Assembly (NCBI GenBank): GCA_001600455.1
Contig: BCKC01000003.1
Coordinates: 1,116,001 to 1,180,000 of the forward strand
Length of the DNA stretch: 64,000 nt
Direction of reading: 5' to 3'
Source of the DNA: Endocalyx cinctus
Taxonomy: Eukaryota > Ascomycota > Sordariomycetes > Amphisphaeriales > Apiosporaceae
The translations under genes were made by a program, and so were the position numbers. Each line of letters opens with the position of its first letter. Within the stretch, counting starts at the first letter, position 1. Shown here one piece after another: positions 47,498 to 58,984 of the stretch. The notes beneath the pieces are model-generated. The model made no database searches. It was not told the origin of the DNA and saw only the letters and a list, made by a program, of their open reading frames with translations.

Positions 47498-50389
47498 TTA
47501 CCCGTCGAATTCCCAGCTATATCGCTGAGGGGCAGGTTGAGGGATATGCACGAAGTCCAAGGCGCCGTCCAGCCGTCCCAGAGTAGCGAGAGCTCGAGCC
47601 GCAGCCTCACGTGCTTCTTCCTCGACCGTGAAGTTGCTACCTAGCGTGTCAGCCGTCGATTCTACTCTAGAATGGCGAGAGGCAGGCGTAACCTGCGTGA
47701 CGAAGTTGTAATCGCTCGGGCTGTTACCTCGCGGTGTCGGTGGCGTCACCGGGCGCTGTGGGTACGGAATCGGATGTGGTTCTTGTTGTTCGTGTTGTTG
47801 TTGCTGTTGTTGTTGTTGTTCGGGTATTATAGGGCGATGCGAGTGTGAGGAATTCGGTAATCGGACGTTGTCGGGTAGAGGCCCGAGACAGATGACCCGG
47901 GACGCGTCGATCAGCGGCCTTTGATACGATGCTTTGGGGGGAGTAAGCGGTATCGCACCCATCATGTGCTCGTCTGGAGTCATTTGGGTGGGTGAGGGAA
48001 CGGCTCCCGCCGACAGGGACCGTGCGAGAGCAATTGGCCCTTCGCCTTCGGGTGACGGCGGTGCGTAAGACATGCTAGGATTGGAGTGAGGTTGCGAAAG
48101 GGTGCGTGTAGGGGCAAGACCCATTGGTGAAGGGAAATCGGGTATGTAATTTGTCCAGTCCTCGAGGGATGTCATAGGCGATGGCACTCGGTTGCTAAAA
48201 GTAGCTTGCGACGGACTCGACGCCGGCGATAGGTTATCTGGATGATCGGAAGGTCGGTAGTGAGCCATAGAGCTAACGTCTTGATATGTCTTCCCATGAC
48301 TTGTGGCCGCGAGGCGCGAATCTTCTTCCGCCGGTGTATACTCCGGAACCGGGCCCCTTAACTGGTCTTGCATCTGCTGCTTGGCTATCTCGTAGGAGCT
48401 CGTGTGATCCTCCCTCCTGGTCAGATCCGTAGCATATGTACCCGAATCGGTCAAGTTTGCATCCAACTCGACAGGTGGTATATGAGCTGGCATTTCGTAG
48501 CGTTCGTGGTTTTTATCCGCCGCTACCTCATACAGTTGGCTACCGCCCTCGTCCTCTTCTCTCGGCTTTCTCCGCATTTTGTTCGTCACCCGGGTAAACA
48601 GCTGGTGTCGAGCTCGAGTCGGCGAGGGTGGTTCCGGCGTATATGAAGTGCTCTTTAAATCATCATCGTCCTGGAAAAATGCCGCCGCCCGCTTCCTCCT
48701 TCGACGAATCAGGAAAACAACGAGAGCCAGGAGTGCCAATGCTATGATGCAAACTCCTATAACGATACCTACCAGCTGCGGTGTCGTCAGAGAGTCATCC
48801 TTGTTCGTAATAGACGGGCCAGGATAAGTCCCTGCGGTATATGCGATAGTTTTAATATCCGTGTCCCTCAACGGTGAGTCGGGGAACTTGGCTTGATGCA
48901 GTGAAAAACTACTTGTTTCGTAGTTAGTGATGATGTAGGATTCCTGCAAGAATGACCTCCCAATAATCACTTGGCTATTGTTCGCAGATCGCTTTAGAGG
49001 AAAGTACGGAATGGCAGCATCGCCATACGCAATTAGATCCATAAAAGGATAACGGAGGCTCTGAATGAAGGCGTTTGCTGATACGGTGATATTGACGACG
49101 CCATGCGTATTGAGCGGCTGACCAAAGTTATCGCGGTTATCTGAGCTGGATAAGGCGAATGTAAATGAAAGATTCGACGCAGATTGGTATCGTTCAAGAT
49201 TCGCGATATCTGAATACAAGTATACGCCAAAAGTTTCGTTCCAAGTGAGGTTGAAAGCAGCAGCAAAGCGGTTACATATGGTAGTTGGTAACCACAGGTA
49301 CGGAGTCGAGCTATCAACCAGCGCCACAACTGATTCGTTGAAGGACAGCAATGGTATTGTGGCGGCGGACCAAGTCGTAGGAGCGCTGCTAACATCAGAT
49401 ACCGAAGTAGTGATGGACCTCACCAATACCTCAGGTTGTCTGCTTTCGGAGTTCAGACTGAAGGTAATATCATGGGATTCGAAACGGTTCGCGTCGTAAC
49501 CTCCTAGCGTCAAAGACATCGGCACGCCATTCGAGCCGGCTACTATTTGTCAGAAAATAGAATTCACTAAGTCCAAGCTAAATTCTCGTCACTTACCATA
49601 ATAGGCTCCAGCCGTGTAGCCATAACTGTGACTAGGGACGATGCCGCTCACCTCCACCAACGAGGCGATGGGGCTTTGTCCGACTGTACTACCGAACTTT
49701 CCAGGCGTGATCCCCAAGCCGAGAAATCCCGTATAGAAATTTGTCGTGTTGATAGCGGCCGTCACCTGCTTTTGAAATGTCGTTTGCCACCTTGACACGC
49801 TGTCGTAAACGACAATGGTTTCCATCGCGTACTCTCCATTGCTGACATTGTCGAGGTATTTTAACCCAAGCTCCCAAAGACCTAAGGGCGACCAACTGTT
49901 TGACGCGCTAGTGTTGTAAGTACCACCCCGTTGCTTGGTACAGAGGGCAGCTGTTCAGAAAAAAAAAAACAAAGATACGTTAGGACTGCACACGACGAAT
50001 TACGATCAAGCTACCATGGTTTATACAGCATTGCTTTCAACCAGATAGAGGAGTAAAATATAGACTTACTAGGGCCGCAACCGCCGGTATCAACTACCCA
50101 AACCTCGGATAGACTTGTACTTATCGTCACATCGATTTCTTGTGCCGGCTCCCCGACGAATAGCGTAGTCGATGACCAGTTACCGTCAATTCCGTACCTA
50201 TTTTTTTTTTCCAAGAAAACTAATTAACACGCGATTCCCGATAAGGTTTGAAATAGGGTTGATCTTTGAAGAAGAAAGAACATGCCAGTTGAGCGACGGC
50301 TCGATCCATAGAGCGTCGGGAGTGACGGCGTAACTTATAACGGGCACGATAAATGTCCCGACGATGGCAGCGGTTAGGTGCCTGGACAT
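47498..50389 (-). CDS. Membrane-anchored pepsin-like (A1 fold) protein, first catalytic Asp lost
   Basis: Four exons on the minus strand: 50389-50286, 50197-50070, 49950-49597, 49542-47498; 876 residues. A signal peptide (residues 1-21) leads into a bilobed pepsin-like ectodomain. Where active pepsins have Asp-Thr-Gly before Trp, lobe 1 reads ISTSLSEVW (Ser61 in the Asp place). Lobe 2 keeps an Asp in LVDSSTPYLWLP (Asp272). Many N-x-S/T sites are present. A membrane helix (452-474, VGIVIGVCIIALALLALVVF) is followed by RRRRKR and a ~400-residue cytosolic tail rich in Ser/Pro with a poly-Gln stretch. I recall related fungal proteins with the same loss, so it is probably a binding or sensing protein and not a protease. 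Intron 1 needs a GC donor (TG|GCATGT) with an A-rich acceptor: the in-frame GT donor would leave only 31 nt. Other introns (119, 54 nt) are normal. Confidence 0.82.
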
Positions 50390-50877
50390 TGTCTTGTGCC
50401 GTTGCACCACGGTGACCGTCGTAACACGCGGACGCGAGTTTGTCAAAAATTCCTCGAATACTTCATGAGGTTCGATTCGATTTGCCGCGCACAGTATTGA
50501 CGCCAAAATCCCATACAATCCCGTCCATCAGTTTGTGATCATACCATTCGATGCGGCGCAGTATGTTGAGTTGTTCGCCGTAAAGTTGTCTTAACAGAAA
50601 AAGGTTTTATCCGTTCTGGCCCGGGCGCGATTCTGTTTTTTCTCTCTCTCTTTTCGTGATCTGTCCCAGCAGAAATTATTTACGATCTTGGGATTGAAGG
50701 GGGGAAAGGAAAAAAAAAAAAGTAGCGAGACCAGGAACAGAAATTAGGAAATTCTACAAGGTCTGGAAAAGAACAGGCAGATCTTCATACTGGGTTTACC
50801 AGGGCAGTCCCGAGTGGCACTGGGGGGCATGGTCGCCTCACAGCCAGGAAGCCAGGGCCCGCATTCATACTAAGCTG

Positions 50878-50905
50878 AGAGAGGTAGAGGGTAATTTACC
50901 TCTCT
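50878..50905. repeat. Perfect 9-bp inverted repeat, 10-nt loop
   Basis: AGAGAGGTA and TACCTCTCT flank a 10-nt loop. It lies about 500 nt upstream of the pepsin-like gene. Origin unknown. Confidence 0.6.
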
Positions 50906-51710
50906 TGGTATAACAGGGGAACCCTGTGGTGGTTAAAATGGTCAGCAGGTGTTCTCTCCAGGGGTATGGAAAGTATGGGAAGCATGGCTACGCTACCTAC
51001 GCTATATGTACTTGTCTTACGTAGTAAGGTAAGGTTATATTGTGTATTGCGCAGTATTGTATTGTTAGGATTTCCGAAAAGAAGAAATGTGAACCAATCG
51101 AATCTATCGATGGATCTACCACAATGTGATTTGATCCTGTAGTGTGCAATTGTTATGCAGCTAAGAATCTTTCCGGAATTGACCCTTTGAAGATGAGTCT
51201 CCGACAAGATACGCGCACACACACGTAAAAATGTGACTTTGATCATCGAACTCATACTATGTATATTTTTTCTTTACCTTGCGTCCACTTTTTGACTTAT
51301 TCACTTCATACTATGTACGTAGTAGACATAGTACACAACGCGTAGTACGCGGCCACTGGACTGTGGGGGGGTTACAGGAAATACGGTCATCTCATATCCC
51401 AAAGTTTCGGCGATACAGTAAAAGAAATAAAAATAATAAAAAAGAAGAATTAATAATAGATGTAACCTAAGTATTTGTTAGTAAAACGGACTTTTAAGAT
51501 TTTTTATTGTTCAATGGGTCTAATAATATGTGTGGATCTCTAATTCATGTACTGTGGCTCACTATAACATAACACGTACGACGGGCAGCAAGTTAGTGGA
51601 TAGTGTACATAGTGCACACTAGAGGTTAGCGGACGTAGTGGACGCTATAACACGACAGTTAACAAAATGGATCCTCCGGGGGCATTGACGCTAAGAGATG
51701 ACTTAAGTAA

Positions 51711-51768
51711 TACTCCGTATACGTGTAGGAAGATATGAGATATCCAAAACGTTACCACGTACTCCGTA
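51711..51768. repeat. Two copies of the 9-mer TACTCCGTA
   Basis: Exact copies at 51711-51719 and 51760-51768. Four more exact copies on either strand are at 30803, 34739, 35524 and 59273; a one-base variant is at 57903. All lie outside genes. Confidence 0.75.
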
Positions 51769-52679
51769 AACCATAGGCAATTTGTATAAACACGTATATG
51801 TATGTGTGTACATATATGTACGTACTTGCTTCTGAAGTGTGGTGCAGTTTAATGATTGTCTCGTCGTTGCAGGCCTCTTATGCGATGCTCACCCCCTGGT
51901 CTGACAGGCAAAAGAGGTGACCTGCAGAAAAGTACCAGGTCAGGCAGGTCAGGGTGGCTATCGCGATCCAGTGCCTTTCTGGATAAATTACACAAAGAGT
52001 ACCCATTTTTGCCGACAGGTGTAATAATATACTGACTTTGCGGAGAAGTCCCACAACGAACCGCCATCATGAATTCCAAGATAACGAGAGAGAGGGAGAA
52101 GAGTCTGTGCGATCCTTCAATTCTTCTCATAACTCATTTACAAATTATAATCAATGCGATCTGGTTAGAATTATACAAGTAGGTATAATACCTTCTTTTA
52201 AACGGCGACGTGATTGTTTGTCTCATCGCTGATCCACTCACATCTTACGTATGAACATACCCGTCTCGAACTCATAGCGTACGCGTATTCATCAAAATTA
52301 CTCAAGGATGAAGCAGACTGTACGTTATCTATCAAATCGTACAGCATTCCAGAGTGAGCATAACCTGCCATCCATCCATACATACATAAGTCGGTTCTCG
52401 GCACTTTGGGTTGCTTGGGGTATCAATTCACGAAAACCGGAGACACGTTCCGTTATTTAAAGTGAGGGAGTTTAAAACTACGATCCAGGACGGCATATGT
52501 TCGGCAACTTAATCAAAAAGACGTCTCTTGACTGGACGGAAGAGCAATATCTATCGTTATGGACTAGATACTAGATCCATAGAATATATACGATGTGATT
52601 TGATATGGGAAAGCGGAGGTGTTTGTCGCTTGATCTAGACGGTCAAATAAATGACCAAAGTGTTCAAATAAAGATTAGT

Positions 52680-52705
52680 AAAAAAAAAAAAAAAAAAAAA
52701 AAAAA
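52680..52705. repeat. A26 homopolymer
   Basis: Uninterrupted run of 26 A in the intergenic spacer. Confidence 0.8.
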
Positions 52706-53361
52706 CGAACTCATGTTTGACGAATACTCCGAGTGCAAGTAAGATTTCTACGACAAACACCTCGGAGAGGAGATGACGGTGGAATGAAAATGGGATTTCG
52801 TGGTTTCTATTGGTTATGGCTATTGGTTAGCTTGACGCCAGGTCGGCAACTACGAAGAGGCTATCTCGCGTTATGATCCTGGCTTAGCTGGCCGTAGGTT
52901 CGCGGGACCTAACCCTACGACCAGTCTTACGGTCTTGACAGCTTTGGGGGACCTCTGGTACGTGATAGGTTCATAATACGTCGTGTACGATACAGCTGAA
53001 ACGGTGAGCTGGAAAACGTCGTCTCCAAAGATGACATTGTACAGTACCTTATTCACCTGATACCGATCTCTCCTTGCTTCATCCTTATGATCACGTCATT
53101 ATTACACCGAGCCGCCATATCAATGATTCCTCACGTCGATGAATCCAAATACGGTTAGGTTTTAATAAACTGCAAAGTTACTCAATAGTTGGCTCTTCCA
53201 TCACGATAGCCTCAACATAATAAGAAAAGACGTTAGGTTAAGGGGTATAAAGTAAACAATATATCCTATATCATTCAATACCTACAATTATACTAATAAT
53301 CTCTTTGAATTTTAAGAGAAGAAAGGAAAGTAAAATAAAATAAAGTAAAGAGACAGAACTG

Positions 53362-53388
53362 AAAAAAAAAAAAAAAAAAAAAAAAAAA
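53362..53388. repeat. A27 homopolymer
   Basis: Uninterrupted run of 27 A, preceded by an A/G-rich stretch (AAAATAAAGTAAAG). Confidence 0.8.
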
Positions 53389-54706
53389 CTTAATAATAAC
53401 AGTTGATGAATAAAGTAAGTACCAACTTACCGGATTTCCAGGCTAAATACGATGCTACCTAGGTACTTACACTACGCTAGAAGAACCGCGGCACTGGCTC
53501 TGGGTACGTTGTATCTAACCTCTTCAGGTCTTCAACCCCGCTACAAGTTGGAATTAGTGATAACGTCTCGAATTATACGGTACGGAGATACAGACACAAG
53601 CAGTAATCCCGCCTCGGCCGCTTCGAGTACAAGTACACACTACTTGGTACTCGTACACATTTCATTCTTTTACGAGATTTGATCGTAGTTAACTTGATTT
53701 GGTAAATCAGCCCTGGTTATTATTTATCATTTATTATTATTATTTTATATTCGCTGTGCAAGGATCGACAATTGGTCAACGCATTTGTTACCCGTCCTGC
53801 CTATATTACCGTCTTTTACTTCTCTCGAATATACTTGTCTCGTTCTTCTGTGCCTCAGTAATACAGCAAGCTAAAACTCATGTTCTTTGGGTATCAGGGG
53901 CTTAGAATGCCTGAAATCAGAAAAGAAGAAAAGGAAAAGAAAAAAGTATCGGTTGTTAATATTATTACGATTATCTATTACGAGATATAGCAGGAGGAAT
54001 GTAAACAAAAGGTAATCAATCAGTCAGACGATAACCTTGGAATATTATTTATTCTAAGTACGTACCAAGAAAAGAGTCTGTATGTCGAGTTGAGAGAAAC
54101 CCCCCCTTGTCTGCCGTCCTACCATCCTGCTGAAAGAATGAACACCTTCATGCACGCGCACATTTTTCATTACCGGCCGGACCTTGTAGCGTACTCTGGT
54201 TTTTTTTCTCTCTCTCCATGGAGGCTTGGTTGGCTCTGCTTATATGTCTTATTATATTAAGCATATCATCCAATTTCTCAGCCATTTCCACATCTATCAT
54301 CCCCCCCCTGGCTTAAACGGGTTAATAGATCGATTCTATTCCTATTACCCTGTCCGGGACTTGAGCAGGACGGACCATAAAGGGTTTTTCTGTGTATATG
54401 TATGTGCGCGCAAGGTTAAGATTCTATTAAGTAGCGTATCGTTTAATTATCGTGATATCCCGCCTTTCCCATCTTCTCGGGTTTTCCACGTATGCTCCAA
54501 GTGATAAATGGGTGGATGAATGACATAACTTCTCTTCCGCTGAAGTGAACGTCTTAATATTACCCTGCGTCTGCGTCCTAACGTGCTATCTTGTATCTCT
54601 TTTTCCCTTATCACGTTGGATCATGCCATTTCTTGTGCGACAGGTATATTCTGCCGTGTAGGAAATTTCGAGGTCATCTAAAAAGTATCGTGGCGGTAAG
54701 GTCGCG

Positions 54707-56914
54707 ATGCTGGTTTTCACTAGTCTTTGGTGTGTTGTGGCAATCTTAAGTCATGTCCCAACTTCTAGCGCCGGTTAGTCTTCATTCTATTATTCCATGA
54801 GTAAGCCCTGTTCACTAAACCTAATTATTTGTTTCTTTTTCTTTTTTTCTTCTACAGAATATCCCCGTGGCCGGTTTGACCGGAGAGATACAATTCCAAA
54901 TGGCACTTTCGCCTCGGTGACGCCCAGTTCTCCATTTATCACTTCATCATCTCCACCCGCAATCACCACATCGGCATGGGTATCGTCTTCTGCTTCCCCG
55001 AACACGAACACGACGATACACGACAGCGACGAAGGAAATCGAGCCGTGTCGCCTAGCACCGACGACGACTGGGCGATTTTAGATCTAGGGAGTATCACCA
55101 CCCTACCCAGGCCCACTCTCGGGTCCGATAGCAGCTCTGGATCCACAGGCAAGGGCTCTACGTATAACAACGCCAGTGCTAGCGCTTCTCATTTCACTAA
55201 TATCAGTTCAACGACAATCGGGTCGCCGTCGACTTCGTCATTTATTTCAAAAGTAACGTCAGAATTAGTAGGATGGAACAAGACAATAGCGACGAAAACC
55301 ACTTCTCTAACCCCGCCACCACCACCACCAACAACAACAACATCACTACCATTAACATTAACATCCACGACGCTCCCCGTCACCACCATCACTAGCTCCT
55401 GGCCCACGGAATGTCTCAAGGAAACCACCATCCCCGCCGCCGGCACGACCAGCGCCTCCATCATAACGATCACCTCGTACTCCATCATCTACACGTCGAC
55501 GATCGTATGGACGGGGAACCCGGCCGACTACACGCCGCCGTACCCGCCGGTGCAGGTGCCGTCCAAATGCGGGGCCTACTCCAAGGGGAAGCCGACGGGC
55601 GATTTCACGGCGACCGTGTGCGACGCCTCGGACGAAGGGTGCGAGATGCACCACACCGCGACGGCGACGGAATGGCCCAACGTGCCCTTCATCCCCGGCG
55701 GGTACACGGCCAAGCCGACGCACACGTACGTCTACGTCACGACGGACAAGAACCCGGCCGTCGTCTTTCCGACCGACCTGCCGCCCGACTACGGCGGGAC
55801 GGCGGCGCCGCTGCTGAACCATAAACCGGGGGAGGATCCCAAGGGCTTCACGGGGGGGCCGAACTACGGGAACCCGGCTACGTGGGCCTTGCCCGTGAAA
55901 GAATCCCCTACTCCCACGCCCTTGACGGTCGTGTTCCAGCCCGGAGAGGTCGTCCTCAACGACCAAACCGTCACCGATAGCGGAAACAAGGTATTATCGA
56001 CGGTGGTAGTGGGTACCGACACCTTCACCGTAGGACCCACGGCCATCGTCGGCGCCGGCACGACGATCACGCGCCCGCCCACCGCAGGGAACGGCGTTTT
56101 CGTACCGGTCCCGACGACGACGACGACGATCGGGGGTCTGGAAGTCGTGTACGGGCCTACGGCCGCGACCATCGACGGGACCGTCGTCGCCGTGCAACCC
56201 ACGCCCGTCACGACGGTCGTGCACGGACAGCTCATCACCGTCGGTCCGGGAAGCATCGCCTTTCCCGCGCAGACGTTACCGATCGCCGCCGCCGCCGCCG
56301 AACGAACCGAAGTGGCGGTCATGGGCGGCGAGCTCCTGACCGCGATCGGGACCGACGTGGTCGTCATCGAGGGGCGCACGATCACGTACGGCCCGGCCTC
56401 GAGCGCGATCACGACCGTCGTCGACGGGGATACGATCGTCGTCGGGCCTTCCGGGGTGACGGTGCACGGACGCACGATGGGCGGCGTCGCCGCCGTCACG
56501 GCGAATAATAACAACAACGACGACGACAACCCGACGGGCACGAGCTACGAAATGATAGGCGGCGCGACGATCACGCGAGCGGGGTCCACCGCCGTCGTCG
56601 TGGGCGGGTCGACTTATACTCTCGACCCGTCGGGGACGACGAGCTACACGACGACGGTGGGGGACGAGGTCATCACTATAGGCCCGACGGGCGTCGCGGG
56701 CGGGTCTTGGACCCTCGGGAACCCGTACGCGTCCACGACGACGGTGATCGTGAACGCGGGCGCGACGGCTTCCCTCGACGAGCCGGCCGCTACCCAGTCG
56801 GCCGATAACGGGGGTACCGCCCGATCGGGTCCCGATTGGGAGCTCGAGCTCGTCATTGTATTATCTTCTTGTATTATGGTTGGGGCAGGGGTTTTGGGCG
56901 CGCACGTTTTCTAA
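54707..56914 (+). CDS. Ser/Thr-rich surface protein with Gly-Pro repeats, GPI-anchor-like
   Basis: Two exons, 54707-54773 and 54858-56914 (intron 84 nt, donor GTTAGT, phase 1), give 707 residues. Exon 1 encodes the signal peptide MLVFTSLWCVVAILSHVPTS. The next ~170 residues are Ser/Thr-rich with poly-Pro and poly-Thr. A Cys-bearing block follows (ECLKETT, KCGAYSKG, VCDASDEGCEMHH). From ~370 to ~670 a degenerate motif of ~20-40 residues recurs: T-hydrophobic-x-Gly-Pro-x-Gly/Ala, then a beta-type stretch, e.g. DTFTVGPTAIV, LITVGPGSI, TIVVGPSGVTVHG, VITIGPTGVAGG. This suggests a beta-rich solenoid or adhesive stalk. The protein ends in a hydrophobic segment with no basic tail (LVIVLSSCIMVGAGVLGAHVF) after a small-residue, Gly-rich stretch, as in GPI signals. 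The region 55400-56850 is strikingly GC-rich against AT-rich flanks. Family not recognised beyond fungal cell-wall type. Confidence 0.8.
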
Positions 56915-58345
56915 AGGGGTTATAAAAAAAATTAAACATTTATACGGCTTATTCTCCCTTTTTTTTTTGAGGGGCTTTTTTTATTTGACAAGGGTGTTTT
57001 ATTGGTGGTTTCAACTTTTTTTTTTCTCTCTCTTTCTTCATACTTTAATTAACAAAACCAAAGATTCTACTAAAGACAGGGGAGAGGAGGGGACAAGAGC
57101 CCAAGGAGCCAAGAACTTTTTTTTCTTCTTTTTTTTAGGGAATGACCACGCTACTGTTAACGATACCCAAGAAATTCAGTGGATGATTTCTTAACGCGGA
57201 TGAAGGTGGGCAAGGAGGCTCAGCTGAGATGACAGGGCAATCCAGGAGAGAGAGTAAGCATGGATGCAACCATGCATCATGTTAGCTTTACTTTTTTCTC
57301 TCTTGTATATTCATACTACACTATAATTTATTAATGATACCAAGAAACGGTCTTGATGAAAAAGTCCCTCTTGGATGCAAGTACATTAATAATTAAACCT
57401 TTTTAAGAAGAAGAAAAAAATATCAATAATCATGAAAAAATAATATGATCATCGAATATAACAAGTTCTTAAGTCGATCTGTTTATTCAGTTGATTTTCA
57501 ATACTATACTTAACCAGCAGGTTACCGACAGAGAGGGTCAGTAAGATCTTTCTCCTCTACACTAAACCGAATCCACCTTGTCTCCATGTCTATCACACAT
57601 GCTCATCCAGCAGAACCAGGGTTTGAACTCTCGATACGGGGTAACGAATCAAGGAGAAGGACTCAGCTCAGGTACAATAATGCATCAATGCGACCCAGTA
57701 AGATAATATAATAAACCGCCCCCTTTCGAAATGTCAGACTCGAGTTACATCACTTACGGGGTAACGTACGTTTTTGTTACTTGTAGTATAGATATGAGCC
57801 AAATTACACTAGTTAGTATTAGTAGTTTATGTACTTTAGGTCGTATAATGGATATTTCTTTATTATATAGTTGATGACACTATAAATCTATACGTATCCA
57901 TCACGGAGTATATCCTACCCTATCCCACATTCGAGTCATCCGGGTAACCCACAAACCTCAACAAAGAACACGACGGTATAATCTGGTATAGCGTAGATGG
58001 TATAAATGTAACACAGTCTTAATTTTTTTTTTTTTTGTTTTTTTGGCGTTGGCTATTTCTGAGTGAAGGGTCCAACCTAAAATAGTATTATATTAGACAG
58101 GACCCTTGTTTTTTTTTCATCCTCAATCAGATTATTCTTTCTTACCGTCTTGCAGCGTAGCATGTTTACACTACTCGTACCCTAATTTAGCTCTAAAGAC
58201 GGTATCCATAAAGATCTTTTACCTTTGTTATTTTTATATTTCTGTTTTAGTGTAATGTGTTATAAAACCCATATCCGCCGTGCCGGTGACGATGGTGTCA
58301 CGATTACTACATTATACCAAAGTTAGAAACGATGGATGCACTAAC

Positions 58346-58384
58346 AAAAAAAAAAAAAAAAAAAAAAAAAGTCTCGCACGAGAC
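58346..58384. repeat. A25 tract followed by a 6-bp palindrome
   Basis: A 25-nt A-run ends at 58370 and is immediately followed by GTCTCG-CA-CGAGAC (58371-58384). The order resembles the tail end of an old retroposon but no body can be recognised. Confidence 0.6.
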
Positions 58385-58696
58385 GGGATCAAATTAAGAC
58401 GTTTGAACGAGGCGAATTGGGAAAGATCTTGATTAGATCTAAGAATCCTTCCGCTCTTCCTCTACACTACACTACTTTTACTAGGTTCAAAAAGATCTAT
58501 CTAATTTCTACGGAATATATCTTCTTTGGTTCAGTGTATGGCTAATTTTACTTTATTTTTATCTCTTTCATTAGCGTATAACCCGTCCAAGAAAAGGATT
58601 CTGGGGTCATTCCTTGAATACTATCTCAATGGAGTAACATTACAAGCCATACTACGGGTAAGCATAAGCATAGACCAGAATAGCTTCTTTCACTTA

Positions 58697-58723
58697 CTAA
58701 CTAACTAACTAACTAACTAACTA
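58697..58723. repeat. (CTAA)n microsatellite, nearly seven units
   Basis: Exact CTAA units in tandem from 58697. Confidence 0.9.
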
Positions 58724-58964
58724 CCTTCCTTTGAGGCTTAAAAAGAACTTACGTGTATAGCCCAAACGGGACCGGTTTTGAAGCCTCACTTGACACAGTC
58801 AAAGATCTATCTCTTGCTAACCCTCCTAAGTTTCTTACTGTATCTCTCTTTGGACCAGTCTCGATCTGTAACCTCGAGAAATATATATATAGTATATAGT
58901 CTAAATCTCAGCATCTAGTATACGCTATATCAGAACTTAAAAGTAAGGAATATTAATTTATCTG

Positions 58965-58984
58965 AAAAAAAAAAAAAAAAAAAA
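58965..58984. repeat. A20 homopolymer
   Basis: Uninterrupted run of 20 A in the intergenic spacer. Confidence 0.8.

Larger units (their letters stand above)
50390..54706. other. 4.3-kb intergenic with A-tracts and TACTCCGTA motifs
   Basis: No supported gene. It includes a 9-bp perfect hairpin (50878-50905), two TACTCCGTA copies (51711, 51760), and A-runs of 26 (52680-52705) and 27 nt (53362-53388). GC-richer patches occur at 50760-50880 and 52880-52960. Short open frames have no similarity. Confidence 0.5.

Noticed and set aside
47498..50389. Calling the A1-like protein an active yapsin
   Set aside because: The lobe-1 catalytic Asp is Ser, so enzymatic activity is not supported by the sequence.
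55358..56541. Long antisense frames over the Gly-Pro surface protein
   Set aside because: GC-rich repetitive codons keep the opposite frames open; the products are Arg/Gly/Val-biased and have no start context or splice partner.
57620..57650. B-box-like sequence AGTTCAAACCC on the minus strand
   Set aside because: The flanking five bases do not pair as a T-stem and no A-box is found upstream.
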